From the NCBI GenBank assembly GCA_035758825.1, contig DASTWA010000002.1:186001-250000 (forward strand): a stretch of 64,000 nt of DNA, in the 5' to 3' direction. Every line of letters begins with the position of its first letter. The first letter of the stretch is position 1. This stretch comes from JARIHD01 sp035758825 (GTDB lineage: Bacteria > Patescibacteriota > Saccharimonadia > Saccharimonadales > UBA4665). Made by a program: the position numbers and the translations under genes. The notes under the pieces were generated by a model. That model ran no database searches and was not told the origin of the DNA. It saw only the letters and a program-made list of their open reading frames with translations. Below are positions 34,062 to 42,340 of the stretch, one piece after another.

Positions 34062-34430
34062 TTAAACTGCTTCTGCCGCCATAAGCCTCCAATACTTACC
34101 GACGCGTACGGCGATAATCTCTCTGTCTACTCCGGCATAATCCAGCAGATATTGCTCAATGCTTACGCGACCTTGCTTTACATCCATCGCACCTTCTGTC
34201 TTGCCCATCCGGAAGCGGACGTTGAGGTCGGCTACCTGCTCATCAAGGATGTTCCCCTGCAGCTGTGGTTCGACCAGCTCATTCCACACCGACTTTGGGT
34301 ATAGGTGAAGGTACTTCTGGAAACCCCTGGTTACGACTACTCCACTCGCAAACTCGTCTCGAAGTTCAGCCGGTATGGTTAACCGGCGCTTGTCGTCTAG
34401 TTTGCGTTGAAAATAATCGACCGTGGCCAT
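34062..34430 (-). CDS. mraZ: Transcriptional regulator MraZ
   Basis: 122 residues, two SpoVT/AbrB-like halves. Visible: KLDDKRRLTIPAELRDEF (first half), RGFQKYLHLYP, and a second half with YLLDYAGVDREIIAVRVGKYWRL. MraZ binds repeats in front of the dcw cluster and represses or tunes it. Here TACCCAC repeats lie 73-120 bp upstream. First gene of the cluster. The usual DxxGR signature is DDKRR here. Confidence 0.93.
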   Translation of the reverse strand: MATVDYFQRKLDDKRRLTIPAELRDEFASGVVVTRGFQKYLHLYPKSVWNELVEPQLQGNILDEQVADLNVRFRMGKTEGAMDVKQGRVSIEQYLLDYAGVDREIIAVRVGKYWRLMAAEAV

Positions 34431-34502
34431 TGGTACGTTGGTTGTTTTAATTTGCAGTGGTTTTTGATTTTTTTGTTTCGATGGGTTGCTTGTTCTTTGG
34501 GC

Positions 34503-34550
34503 TACCCACGATTACCCACTGACGACATCATACTACCCACCGTTACCCAC
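34503..34550 (-). promoter_or_regulatory. Four MraZ-type operator boxes
   Basis: TACCCAC (GTGGGTA on the coding strand) occurs at 34503-34509, 34513-34519, 34534-34540 and 34544-34550. Successive boxes start 10, 21 and 10 bp apart, so all face one side of the helix. TGGG-type repeats at 10-bp spacing are the known E. coli MraZ sites. A TATACT candidate -10 lies just upstream (34557-34562, minus). Confidence 0.75.
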
Positions 34551-34570
34551 GCACAAGTATATTTCAGTAA

Positions 34571-34597
34571 AAAAGTGGTGTTTCGCACACCACTTTT
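34571..34597 (-). terminator. Intrinsic terminator between the small membrane gene and mraZ
   Basis: 11-bp stem AAAAGTGGTGT/ACACCACTTTT with a 5-nt loop. On the minus strand it ends in TTTTTT. It would end the upstream small gene and insulate the mraZ promoter. Two TTTTCCACA sequences (34594-34602, 34623-34631) lie beside it. Confidence 0.7.
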
Positions 34598-34661
34598 CCA
34601 CAGTTTTACTACTATCGGAGACTTTTCCACATATATGGTGTTTGGGCGCTGCAAGTCAACG

Positions 34662-34931
34662 CTACTCTCCGGAATTCGGCGTATAGCGGACACTCGACCC
34701 ATAATCCACAGGCATACGGGTCACCTCTTCGTGATGGGCATAGACGCTGAACATACTCAATCCTTCCCCGTAATACAGCTCGTGCAGCACCCCAAGCATA
34801 TGAGATTCGTATTTCATGACGCCAACCGCCATAAACGACAGGACCAGAGCCAGAAATGACCGGTGGCGGAAGAAGCGTTCGACACGCACATGGACCGATG
34901 TTGGATGTTTTTTGCTATTTTTTGTTTTCAT
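34662..34931 (-). CDS. Small single-pass membrane protein
   Basis: 89 residues: basic N-terminus (RVERFFRHR), one hydrophobic helix (about 28-41; FLALVLSFMAVGVM) and a polar 45-residue C-terminus likely outside. No family recognised. It lies directly before the dcw cluster, separated by a terminator, so it is transcribed independently. A lineage-specific envelope protein is plausible. Confidence 0.55.
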   Translation of the reverse strand: MKTKNSKKHPTSVHVRVERFFRHRSFLALVLSFMAVGVMKYESHMLGVLHELYYGEGLSMFSVYAHHEEVTRMPVDYGSSVRYTPNSGE

Positions 34932-34994
34932 GATTTACAAATACAACAATAGCAAAACATTAGCATTTTGTCAAATTCGTGATGTAACTATTAC

Positions 34995-35711
34995 TTAACG
35001 CAGTTTCAAAAAATACTGGCGCTCCCGAGGATCAAAGTGCTCGATCGCATATCGGAGTGCCGTCCGTGGGATAACCCTAATGTGGCCGGCCAAAAAGCTT
35101 CGCAGCCGAGCTCCATCCTTGTCGCCTGCCGTACGCAACATCCACCCGACAGCTTTGTGTATAAGGTCGTGTTTGTCATGCAGCAAGATCTCGGCGATTT
35201 CAAAGGCCTGGTCAAGTTCTCCGTGACGTATAAACTGCCACGTCGAGATTATGGCAATGCGCCGATCCCAGACAAGGCTGGACCGTGCCAGTTTTTTGAG
35301 TTTAGCCTGCTCTTCGGGGTGCTGATACAAATACCCGCCCACTACCTCGCGGCAGCTCAGATCGACAAGATCCCAATTATTGACCCGGTCGCTACGGCGC
35401 AGGTACAAATCGTATAAGGCCTTCCGGTGGGCGTCATCGGCGCGCTTGGCCTGTTCGGCCATAATAACCACCGCACAGAGGCGGACTTCGTGGATGGGGC
35501 TTTCGAGCAATTCCTCAATCTCGGCCAAGCCAACACCGCGAAACTGTTTGGCGACACTCCTGACTTGCGGCACTCTTACGCCAATAAATACGTCTCCGGC
35601 GCCATATTGTCCTTCGCCGGTCTTAAAAAAGCCTTGCAAAAAAGTAGCATCAGAAGGATTTGCGTGTTTATCGAGTGCGGCCAACACCGCATCGGTTGTA
35701 ATGTGTGCCAT
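34995..35711 (-). CDS. AlkD-like DNA alkylation repair protein
   Basis: 238 residues of HEAT-like helical repeats matching the AlkD family of DNA glycosylases that excise N3- and N7-alkylpurines. Visible: FIGVRVPQVRSVAKQF, HEVRLCAVVIMAEQAK, NNWDLVDLSCREVVGGYL (Trp/Asp substrate-pocket region), VWDRRIAIISTWQFI, KHDLIHKAVGWMLRTAGD. TATAAT is 6 nt before the ATG. It shares a 32-bp divergent promoter region with the RadC-like gene. Confidence 0.88.
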   Translation of the reverse strand: MAHITTDAVLAALDKHANPSDATFLQGFFKTGEGQYGAGDVFIGVRVPQVRSVAKQFRGVGLAEIEELLESPIHEVRLCAVVIMAEQAKRADDAHRKALYDLYLRRSDRVNNWDLVDLSCREVVGGYLYQHPEEQAKLKKLARSSLVWDRRIAIISTWQFIRHGELDQAFEIAEILLHDKHDLIHKAVGWMLRTAGDKDGARLRSFLAGHIRVIPRTALRYAIEHFDPRERQYFLKLR

Positions 35712-35743
35712 AAAACCATTATATATCTGCTACACTAAAACTA
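35712..35743. promoter_or_regulatory. Compact divergent promoter pair, alkD-like / radC-like
   Basis: Only 32 bp separate two divergent ATGs. On minus, TATAAT ends 6 nt before the AlkD-like ATG; on plus, TACACT ends 7 nt before the RadC-like ATG. Both transcripts would start at or next to the start codon. Two DNA-repair-type genes may be regulated together. Confidence 0.6.
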
Positions 35744-36412
35744 ATGACCCGTGCGAGGAGAATCCACCAGATCCCCGCCGCAGACCGACCGCGCGAAAAA
35801 CTACAGTCCAAGGGAGCCCAGGCGCTCTCGGATTTTGAGTTGCTTGAAGTAGTCATTGGTAATGGCAGCCGTGATTCCGATGTCAGCAGCATCGCCCGGC
35901 AAATCCAAAAAGAACTGCGGGGCGGCGCCAGCAGCCTCACCTTCGAAAAACTCACAAATATCAAGGGCGTGAATGCCGCTAGATCGACTAAAATACTAGC
36001 AGCCCTGGAACTCGCCAAGCGGCACCTCATACGCGACATCGAACCCCTCGAGAGCATCCATGACATCATCGAGCGCCTCACCGACATCCGCGGCAAACAG
36101 CAAGAATACCTGGTCTCCTTGTCCCTTGATGGCGGACAACGGCTTATTTCTATGCGCACGATTACCGTCGGCACGCTCGATACGTTGCTGGCCCACCCGC
36201 GCGAAATTTTTGCCGATGCCATTGCCGAACGCGCCGCCAGCGTGATCGTCGCCCACAACCATCCGTCAGGCAATCCAAAACCGAGCCAAAAAGATGTTAG
36301 CCTCACGCAACAACTAACCGCAGCCGGTCAATTACTGGGTATTACGCTCCGCGATCATATTGTCGTTACCAAGACGGCCTACTATAGCTTTAGGCAGCAC
36401 CACCTTCTGTAA
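35744..36412 (+). CDS. radC: RadC-like JAB-domain protein
   Basis: 222 residues: UPF0758/RadC N-terminal HhH-type region (REKLQSKGAQALSDFELLEVVIG; TNIKGVNAARSTKIL) and a JAB1/MPN metal domain with HNHPSGNPKPSQKD. RadC proteins keep the JAMM zinc ligands, but their role is unsettled; a link to recombination or transformation has been suggested. Complete, typical length. Probable leaderless start. Confidence 0.92.
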   Translation: MTRARRIHQIPAADRPREKLQSKGAQALSDFELLEVVIGNGSRDSDVSSIARQIQKELRGGASSLTFEKLTNIKGVNAARSTKILAALELAKRHLIRDIEPLESIHDIIERLTDIRGKQQEYLVSLSLDGGQRLISMRTITVGTLDTLLAHPREIFADAIAERAASVIVAHNHPSGNPKPSQKDVSLTQQLTAAGQLLGITLRDHIVVTKTAYYSFRQHHLL

Positions 36413-36498
36413 AACACTTTTGTCCCACAAGCAATTTTACTTCGAGGGAGCCTGTGCTATCATGCGCCCGTCTACATCTAAACGGGAGTTTTTCAGTT

Positions 36499-37467
36499 AT
36501 GGCTAAATGCTACTTCGAACTGCGTAAACAGTCTGCCAAAGGTACCGACAGTATTGCCGCCGACATCATGCGCCACCTTCACGCCCGCCAACACCTAGGA
36601 AAGGCGGTCATCATCTGTGACCAGCCCATACCCATGCTTGCCGCGGCGCGAAAGCAGTGGCTCAAATTGACCCGGACCATCCAAAAGCAAAGGTCCAGCA
36701 CGCTCAATGCCGACAAAATACTCAAGTACACCCATACCATCACCCACATGCAGCATCTGCGGTTTACCCACAAAACACCGTTGGACGATCCGGAGGCCGA
36801 CATCTACTTCATCGAACCTACCGAGTGCGCCACCATGCCGGCACATTGCTTTACCATCTATGTCATGCCCTCACCCGCTGCCGAGACCATTCTCCCGACC
36901 ATCGAACAGGTTCCTTCGGAAGCGTTAGTCGTTGACTACGACCGGCAAACGTCCTGGGCCTCGTACGGCCTCCAGTCAAAGGTAGTGCTCGAAGAACAGG
37001 TAGAAAGCGAGTGGCGCCAAGTATTGCAGTTTTTGGAAAACCGTAATATTGCCGTCGACGACCTCCAAGAGTCGGAACATCAGGATATCGAGCTTCTAGA
37101 CAACGCCCTGGATTCGCTTTTGGGCGTATCGCACCAATTCTTGCGAATAGCCAACGAATTCCAACGGGCACTTGAGCTGGCCAGGCCGCTGCGGGTCAGC
37201 CAGTCGGTCAGAAAGCACTTCGATACCATTGTCCTGCTTGCTTACCGCGTTCAAGCCCTCAGCCCCGGAGCTTTTACGCAGCACTTCCTCGAAACCTACA
37301 ACGAGGACGATACGTTCTTTTTGTACGACGTCTCCAAACAGTACCGGGTCAGCCTCATTCCTTTGGCCGAAGAAATCGAACGGCACATCCGGGCCGGACG
37401 CCACAATCTGGCCGAAGCAATCCGGTTGCAGGCGTCGCTCCAGCCAGCTAGAACGGCCGCTCTTTGA
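36499..37467 (+). CDS. Hypothetical protein
   Basis: 322 residues from ATG 36499 (GGGAG about 11 nt upstream); an in-frame start at 36454 lies too near a CTATCAT hexamer to be preferred. Family not recognised. An alpha/beta N-terminal half contains GKAVIICDQPIPMLAAARKQW, the middle a IYFIEP segment; the C-terminal half (about 190-320) is strongly helical and may include coiled coils. No membrane helix or signal peptide. It converges with the CarS-like gene and overlaps it by 20 bp. Confidence 0.7.
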   Translation: MAKCYFELRKQSAKGTDSIAADIMRHLHARQHLGKAVIICDQPIPMLAAARKQWLKLTRTIQKQRSSTLNADKILKYTHTITHMQHLRFTHKTPLDDPEADIYFIEPTECATMPAHCFTIYVMPSPAAETILPTIEQVPSEALVVDYDRQTSWASYGLQSKVVLEEQVESEWRQVLQFLENRNIAVDDLQESEHQDIELLDNALDSLLGVSHQFLRIANEFQRALELARPLRVSQSVRKHFDTIVLLAYRVQALSPGAFTQHFLETYNEDDTFFLYDVSKQYRVSLIPLAEEIERHIRAGRHNLAEAIRLQASLQPARTAAL

Positions 37468-38005
37468 TGTGCGCCAGGTAGGCGGCGTAGCTAATGCCCA
37501 GGTTGGCAAATAGCCACAGCACGACAACGACCGGGTAAACCCACCAGGCAAAAAACACAAATGGCAACGCGAGAATAGCAGCCCCGATGATGTGATCGAT
37601 CAGATCATACGGCAGCCATACGCTGCCCGGGACGATATTCCGGCGGCGCTTAAAGAAGCTCTTTACGGCATCGCCGCCGAGGGCGCCAACAGCAAGTGCC
37701 GGACCCAGCAGCCAGCCGTTCAACGACAAGTATCCTTCATCAGCGGCCGAGGCCACAAACCAGCCATACTCCCGCACCAGCCACTGCTGCGCCCACACGG
37801 TGAGCGTAGCGGCGGCGATACCGGCGACCAGTCCGCGCCACGTCTTGTGCGCACCAAAAATCCGCTGTCCGCCGATTGTCGCCCCAAAATCCAACGGTGC
37901 GCTAAGATTACGCAAGCCGGGCAATTTGGCGACTGGCACCGGGGTCATGTTTGCAATGCCTGCCGGAATAAAAAACCACAATGCGAATAAGATTGTATCA
38001 ACCAT
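37448..38005 (-). CDS. CarS/CDP-archaeol-synthase-like CTP:lipid nucleotidyltransferase
   Basis: 185 residues, about five membrane helices. Family motifs: GAHKTWRG, ALGGDAVKSFFKRRRNI and PGSVWLPYDLIDHIIGA with the Asp pair. CarS in archaea joins CTP to unsaturated archaetidic acid; bacterial CPR homologues probably make a CDP-activated lipid. It is the last gene of an operon with a CDP-alcohol transferase and a PHP phosphoesterase, and would supply the CDP-lipid substrate to the former. Overlaps the PHP gene by 8 nt. Confidence 0.82.
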   Translation of the reverse strand: MVDTILFALWFFIPAGIANMTPVPVAKLPGLRNLSAPLDFGATIGGQRIFGAHKTWRGLVAGIAAATLTVWAQQWLVREYGWFVASAADEGYLSLNGWLLGPALAVGALGGDAVKSFFKRRRNIVPGSVWLPYDLIDHIIGAAILALPFVFFAWWVYPVVVVLWLFANLGISYAAYLAHIKERPF

Positions 38006-38654
38006 GCCGCCTGCCTGCCTTTTTTAGCCGGTTAAGCTTGGGGTACATCAGCCCGCGTACACCGGGCCATACATGGCTATATTGAGCGTCCCACAGTAAC
38101 TTACACAGCGTGTTTCTGCTGGCTGCGGCCGAAAGCGTGGTATAGGTCCGTCCCCAGCCGCTCCAGCCGTGGCTGTCGCTGCTGGCAGCGCCTGGCACAT
38201 GATGCTCGTGCGCCCAATCAAGCGCCTGGCGGCTTTTATCCTGAAAGACCGCCCGGCCGTTGTATACCTCAATAATATCTACGTCGGCGGCTATCGCGTT
38301 CAGGTCGGCAAGCAGCAACCCTTTGCGGACCGTTTCGAAGGGGTGCGGCACATAGACCAGCCCGCCCTGCCCCTTGATGGCCCGCACGGCTTCGGCCAGC
38401 GGCAGTCCTGCCGGGATAGCCTCGGTCAGAAATAATCCGATCACCTCTCCGGCCTGGGTAGTGATTTCTTCGCCGACAATAATCTTATCGCCAAAAACGC
38501 CCTGCAATTTCAGGGCGTTATCAATCCTGTTGTGATCGGTTACGGCAGCTCCGTCCAACAGCCCCCGGTCAAAAATACGCCGGTAGTCCCGCTCGGTAAG
38601 TGCGCCGTCGGGGGAGGCTTCCGAATGGGTATGAAAATCTATTTTGCAGGCCAC
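37998..38654 (-). CDS. PHP-domain metal-dependent phosphoesterase
   Basis: 218 residues with the four PHP motifs: DFHTHSEASPDG, VTDHN, VGEEITT with later PHPFE, and SSDSHG. Related proteins include RNase AM (YciV) and histidinol phosphatase; the substrate could be a 3',5'-bisphosphate, short RNA 5' end or a phosphorylated lipid/sugar. It sits between two CDP-lipid genes (8-nt gap and 8-nt overlap), so a role in lipid headgroup processing is possible but unproven. Confidence 0.85.
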   Translation of the reverse strand: MACKIDFHTHSEASPDGALTERDYRRIFDRGLLDGAAVTDHNRIDNALKLQGVFGDKIIVGEEITTQAGEVIGLFLTEAIPAGLPLAEAVRAIKGQGGLVYVPHPFETVRKGLLLADLNAIAADVDIIEVYNGRAVFQDKSRQALDWAHEHHVPGAASSDSHGWSGWGRTYTTLSAAASRNTLCKLLWDAQYSHVWPGVRGLMYPKLNRLKKAGRRHG

Positions 38655-38662
38655 GCGAGGTC

Positions 38663-39289
38663 CTATATTTTGTTACTGATCCGAATAAGCCGCTGCAAGA
38701 CGGTAAACCCGGCACCCACCGCCACAATAGCGGTGGCGAACACCAAATTATCTGTCAATAGGCCAATAAGCAAGACTACCATGCGCATTTCGAAGGTCAG
38801 AAAGCCATCCGAAAACATACGGTTCAAAACGTGGTGCGGAATCTCTTTGCCGGAACTCGCGACCGCTGCTTCTCCCTTTGCCTTGACATAGCTGACCGAG
38901 ACCGAAATCCCGGCGGCGGCGGCAGCCCACGCGGCAGTTTGGGGGTGCGGCCCGGCCGCCAGTATGTAAGCCACACCAGTATAGAGCATCGCCTCCTTCA
39001 GCCGGTCGGTCGAGGCGTCGAGCAACATTCCACGGACACTGGCACGATCCTGCAATCGGGCAAGTTCGCCATCCAGCGTGTCGAACAAACCAAAGATTAC
39101 CAGCAAGACCGCCGCCCACGTAAAGTGGTCTGTGGCAATCAGCCAAGCGATCGGGGCGTGCATCAACGTTCCAAAAATCGTTATGCCATTAGGCGTGATC
39201 CTCCCACTGCTCAGCTTATGCAATATCCGGGCAATAATCCGCATAAACGCACGGACTTGTGTTTTTACCCCCTGGAGCACTGTCTTCAT
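38663..39289 (-). CDS. CDP-alcohol phosphatidyltransferase
   Basis: 208 residues with six or so membrane helices and the family signature D-x2-D-G-x2-A-R-x8-G-x3-D-x3-D in LFDTLDGELARLQDRASVRGMLLDASTDR (split here: FDTLDGELAR then GMLLDASTD). It moves a phosphatidyl-type group from a CDP-lipid to an alcohol such as glycerol phosphate or inositol phosphate; which one is not readable. First gene of the operon. TATACT lies 8 nt before the ATG (minus). Confidence 0.88.
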   Translation of the reverse strand: MKTVLQGVKTQVRAFMRIIARILHKLSSGRITPNGITIFGTLMHAPIAWLIATDHFTWAAVLLVIFGLFDTLDGELARLQDRASVRGMLLDASTDRLKEAMLYTGVAYILAAGPHPQTAAWAAAAAGISVSVSYVKAKGEAAVASSGKEIPHHVLNRMFSDGFLTFEMRMVVLLIGLLTDNLVFATAIVAVGAGFTVLQRLIRISNKI

Positions 39290-39309
39290 CTTGCCTTAGT
39301 ATACCCCAT

Positions 39310-40887
39310 TTACGCGGCGGCGGCTATGTGTTCTTGTACGATTCCAAATATGTCCGGCCCGTACTTTTCGACCTTGGCGGACCCAAAGCCTGGAACGTCC
39401 AAAAGCTGTTTTTCGTCTACCGGCTTGAGCGATGCTACCGCGATAAGCGATTTGTCGTGAGCGATAACATAGGGCGGAACGGACTTTTCGGCGGCAAGTT
39501 TGGCCCGCCATGCCTTGAGCTTGGCCAGCAAGCCTTCGTCCACCGGTATGATCGACGCAGCTTGCTTTTCGGCCATGATCCGTTCGTTCTCGCCGCTGGC
39601 TTCGTGCTCCATCCACTGGCTAATTTCTTTCCCATACTCCCGAAGCGCCTGGTCGCTGCGGTCCCTCAGCTCTATATCTATCTGTTTGGCAAGCGGACTG
39701 ACGCGAAGCGCCATGCCGTTCAGGCCGTCAAGGATGAGATGCCGCAGGCCCCGGACCCGGGACAGCGCTACATATCCCATCCCCTCGACAAAAGCCCGGC
39801 TCAGGTCAATACGCGCCGCATCCAAGGTCATCCCCTGGCTCTTGTGGACCGTAATCGCCCAAGCCAGGCGCAGCGGCAATTGAGCGATACTGGCCCGGCG
39901 CTTTTCGCCGTCCATGAGCTCCCAGCTATCCATACGCATTAGGACCTCTTTGCCGTTAGTCAGCTCGACAACCGGATAATCGGTTAAGGTATCAAAAGCG
40001 ACTACCCTGCCCAGGCTACCGTTCACGTAGCGCCGGTCCGGAGAGTTTTTGATGCACATCACCTGGGCGCCCAGCTTAAGACGCAGGACTTCCGGCGCGA
40101 GGCAGGAACGCTGCAATTGTTCCAGATACTTCTGGGCCCCGTGCGTTTCCATTTGGTACTCATGGACTCCGCCCTCAAGCTGCTCAAGCTGCTCATGATT
40201 GACGCCATCGACGTCCACATTAACCGTCAGCAGACGCGTCCTCGGAGTAAAAGGATCGTCAACACCCCCAGCCCGCTCTTGCAGTGCATCCAACTGGCTC
40301 CGGGTAAGCACGCCTGCCCGGATGCCGTTCAAAATTGCAGTATACAGTTCGTCGTCCATCTGTCGGAATTGCGTCTTGAGATAGCAAACTGTGAACACAT
40401 TTTGTCGCCAAACATGCGAATTGGTGATAAACGATCCTGTTCTATCACCGGGCCGGTTGACGGGCGGCAGCTGAAAAAAATCACCGCACAAAATAACCTG
40501 CATGCCACCGAACGGCTCAGTGCTGTCGCGGACGAACCGCAGAGTTTCGTCCAGCATATCCAGCCGATAATCATGCAGCATACTGATCTCGTCAATAATC
40601 AAAACATCGGCCTTTTTTATCAATTCGACTCGCTGCTTACCCATCTTGCCAGCTGCCTGCCGGTCAAAAACACTACTGACTCCAATGCCGGACCACGCAT
40701 GGATAGTAGTGCCGTTAAGATGGGTGGCGGCGAGTCCGGTCGTTGCCGTTACGGCGATGCTCTTCCCCTGTTTTTTGGCGCGCTTAATAAACTTATTGAG
40801 CACGTAGGTCTTGCCCGCACCAGCGGCACCGGTCAGCAAAACAGACCGGCCCGATTCCAACATAGCCAACGCTTCATCTTGCGTCAT
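39310..40887 (-). CDS. Pif1/RecD-like SF1 helicase with C-terminal HRDC domain
   Basis: 525 residues. Walker A LLTGAAGAGKTYVL, VTATTGLAATHLNGTTIHAW, Walker B VLIIDEISMLHD, Q motif CGDFFQLPPV and motif VI WAITVHKSQGMTLDAARIDL identify a Pif1-like DNA helicase. The last about 80 residues (LLAKLKAWRAKLAAEKSVPPYVIAHDKSL) form a HRDC domain for nucleic-acid binding. ATG 40887 is chosen over TTG 40890 because of GAGGG 6-7 nt upstream. Likely roles: replication fork progress, G-quadruplex or R-loop removal. Confidence 0.92.
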   Translation of the reverse strand: MTQDEALAMLESGRSVLLTGAAGAGKTYVLNKFIKRAKKQGKSIAVTATTGLAATHLNGTTIHAWSGIGVSSVFDRQAAGKMGKQRVELIKKADVLIIDEISMLHDYRLDMLDETLRFVRDSTEPFGGMQVILCGDFFQLPPVNRPGDRTGSFITNSHVWRQNVFTVCYLKTQFRQMDDELYTAILNGIRAGVLTRSQLDALQERAGGVDDPFTPRTRLLTVNVDVDGVNHEQLEQLEGGVHEYQMETHGAQKYLEQLQRSCLAPEVLRLKLGAQVMCIKNSPDRRYVNGSLGRVVAFDTLTDYPVVELTNGKEVLMRMDSWELMDGEKRRASIAQLPLRLAWAITVHKSQGMTLDAARIDLSRAFVEGMGYVALSRVRGLRHLILDGLNGMALRVSPLAKQIDIELRDRSDQALREYGKEISQWMEHEASGENERIMAEKQAASIIPVDEGLLAKLKAWRAKLAAEKSVPPYVIAHDKSLIAVASLKPVDEKQLLDVPGFGSAKVEKYGPDIFGIVQEHIAAAA

Positions 40888-40998
40888 CAAAACCCTCTTT
40901 CCCTCTTGTAGCGGATCACGCCCGCCACTGCTACTTACATTTTACATGTGTAAGGCGTTTTACAGAAAGGCTATACACTAGCACGTATACTTAACGGT

Positions 40999-41529
40999 AT
41001 GAAATACAACTATTACATCGGCATCCAGATCCCCGCGCCTCTGCGCCAAAAAATCCAGCAGCTACAATCCGAACTATTTGACCCCATCGAATGTGTCGAG
41101 CCGCTGGAGCCACACATTACGCTTCTTCCGCCACCGTGTGTCGGCGATATCAACCCCGACCATCTGTCCCTCCATGTCAAAGCCGCAGCCGAGTCAGGCT
41201 TGCCGTTCGACGTCAGCCTAACGGATGTCGTTACTTTTAAGGGGCGCACCGTTGCTTTTAAAGCCGAGAGCAGCACCCTGCATGACCTTCAGCAGCAACT
41301 CGTCGAATTACTGCCATTCGAAGCAGATGAGGTTGAGTATTTCCCCGAACCCAAATTTACGCCGCATATCACTCTTGTCCAGGCGCTGCGCGGCCGGACA
41401 CTGCCCGCCAAACTGGTCCAAGAGTACAAAGCAGCAGCGCGCAAATTGCTGCCGGCGAGCTTTACCGTAGATCACCTGACCCTCTTTGAGCGCGAAAGGC
41501 CCCGCAAGTACCGCGCCAAGCCTATCTAG
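40999..41529 (+). CDS. 2H phosphoesterase (2'-5' RNA ligase/ThpR-like)
   Basis: 176 residues with the two HxT motifs: LEPHITLLPP (about 33-42) and FTPHITLVQ (about 118-126). The family hydrolyses 2',3'-cyclic phosphodiesters or ligates 2'-5' RNA. It resembles the YjcG/ThpR group; the physiological substrate is unknown. TATACT lies 7 nt before the ATG. The 3' end overlaps the ABC permease gene by 8 bp. Confidence 0.85.
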   Translation: MKYNYYIGIQIPAPLRQKIQQLQSELFDPIECVEPLEPHITLLPPPCVGDINPDHLSLHVKAAAESGLPFDVSLTDVVTFKGRTVAFKAESSTLHDLQQQLVELLPFEADEVEYFPEPKFTPHITLVQALRGRTLPAKLVQEYKAAARKLLPASFTVDHLTLFERERPRKYRAKPI

Positions 41530-42340
41530 CGCCAATGAGATTTGCGCTTTCGTATTTGCGCAAGGCCTTTTTGAATATCCAGAGCGTAAACACCAGCCAG
41601 CCAAAGGCCAGCAAAGCCCCGTAACCGACCCATTCCCATCGCAGGCCACGCAAAGCATCGACCGGTACCACCCCGACCATAAGGGCCGGGATAGCAGCCA
41701 AAAACACCATGCGCAATTTGCCGGTTAAGGTGCCGCTCGGATAATTCATGCCATCCAAAAAGATAATCCCCGCATAGCGGCTCAATCGTTCGCTATCAAA
41801 CATGTAAAATGCGATGACATAGGGAAGCACCATTACAAAGCACCAAAAAATCACGAGCGCCGACACGCTCGCCGCCAGCATCAGCAAAATTGACAACATG
41901 TTTGCGTCTGTGTACCCGATGTACCACCCCACCAATACAACGCCGAGCAGCACATCACCGATGGTCGTAATATCGATGTTGCTACTGCCCACCTGGCCCA
42001 TAACCGACGCCGGCTTGGTCAAAAAACCGTCAAACGAGCCGCTGTCCACATGCCGGGGGAGGTCCATAAAACCCACACAGCAAAACAGCATAATCCCGAA
42101 CACGATCATCGCCATCCCCTGCATCGCGACGAAGTCGGGGAGCCCCCAGCCCTGGACCGTACCAAACCGCTCAAAAAAGAAGGCCCACGCCGCCACGAGC
42201 CCCAGGTTATTCAAAATCATCCCCAAAATTTGGGCGATAAACGCTCCGCGCAGCACAGCAGCAGCCTTAAACTGTACCTTGAGGCTCGCGGCATACACAC
42301 GGATATCGTGCCGCACGTTCCGCCAAAACTTAGCCGCCAT
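41522..42340 (-). CDS. ABC-2 type permease (second subunit)
   Basis: 272 residues with six hydrophobic segments; belongs with the COG3694-type permeases of three-gene ABC-2 exporters. The layout is ATPase, permease, permease on minus, with an 11-bp overlap to the preceding permease. The transport substrate is not known for this group; lipid, peptide or drug export are possibilities. Confidence 0.85.
   Translation of the reverse strand: MAAKFWRNVRHDIRVYAASLKVQFKAAAVLRGAFIAQILGMILNNLGLVAAWAFFFERFGTVQGWGLPDFVAMQGMAMIVFGIMLFCCVGFMDLPRHVDSGSFDGFLTKPASVMGQVGSSNIDITTIGDVLLGVVLVGWYIGYTDANMLSILLMLAASVSALVIFWCFVMVLPYVIAFYMFDSERLSRYAGIIFLDGMNYPSGTLTGKLRMVFLAAIPALMVGVVPVDALRGLRWEWVGYGALLAFGWLVFTLWIFKKALRKYESANLIGAR

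Noticed and set aside
34503..34550. CRISPR-like short repeats
   Set aside because: Repeats are only 7 bp with 3-14 bp spacers; the position and sequence fit MraZ operators.
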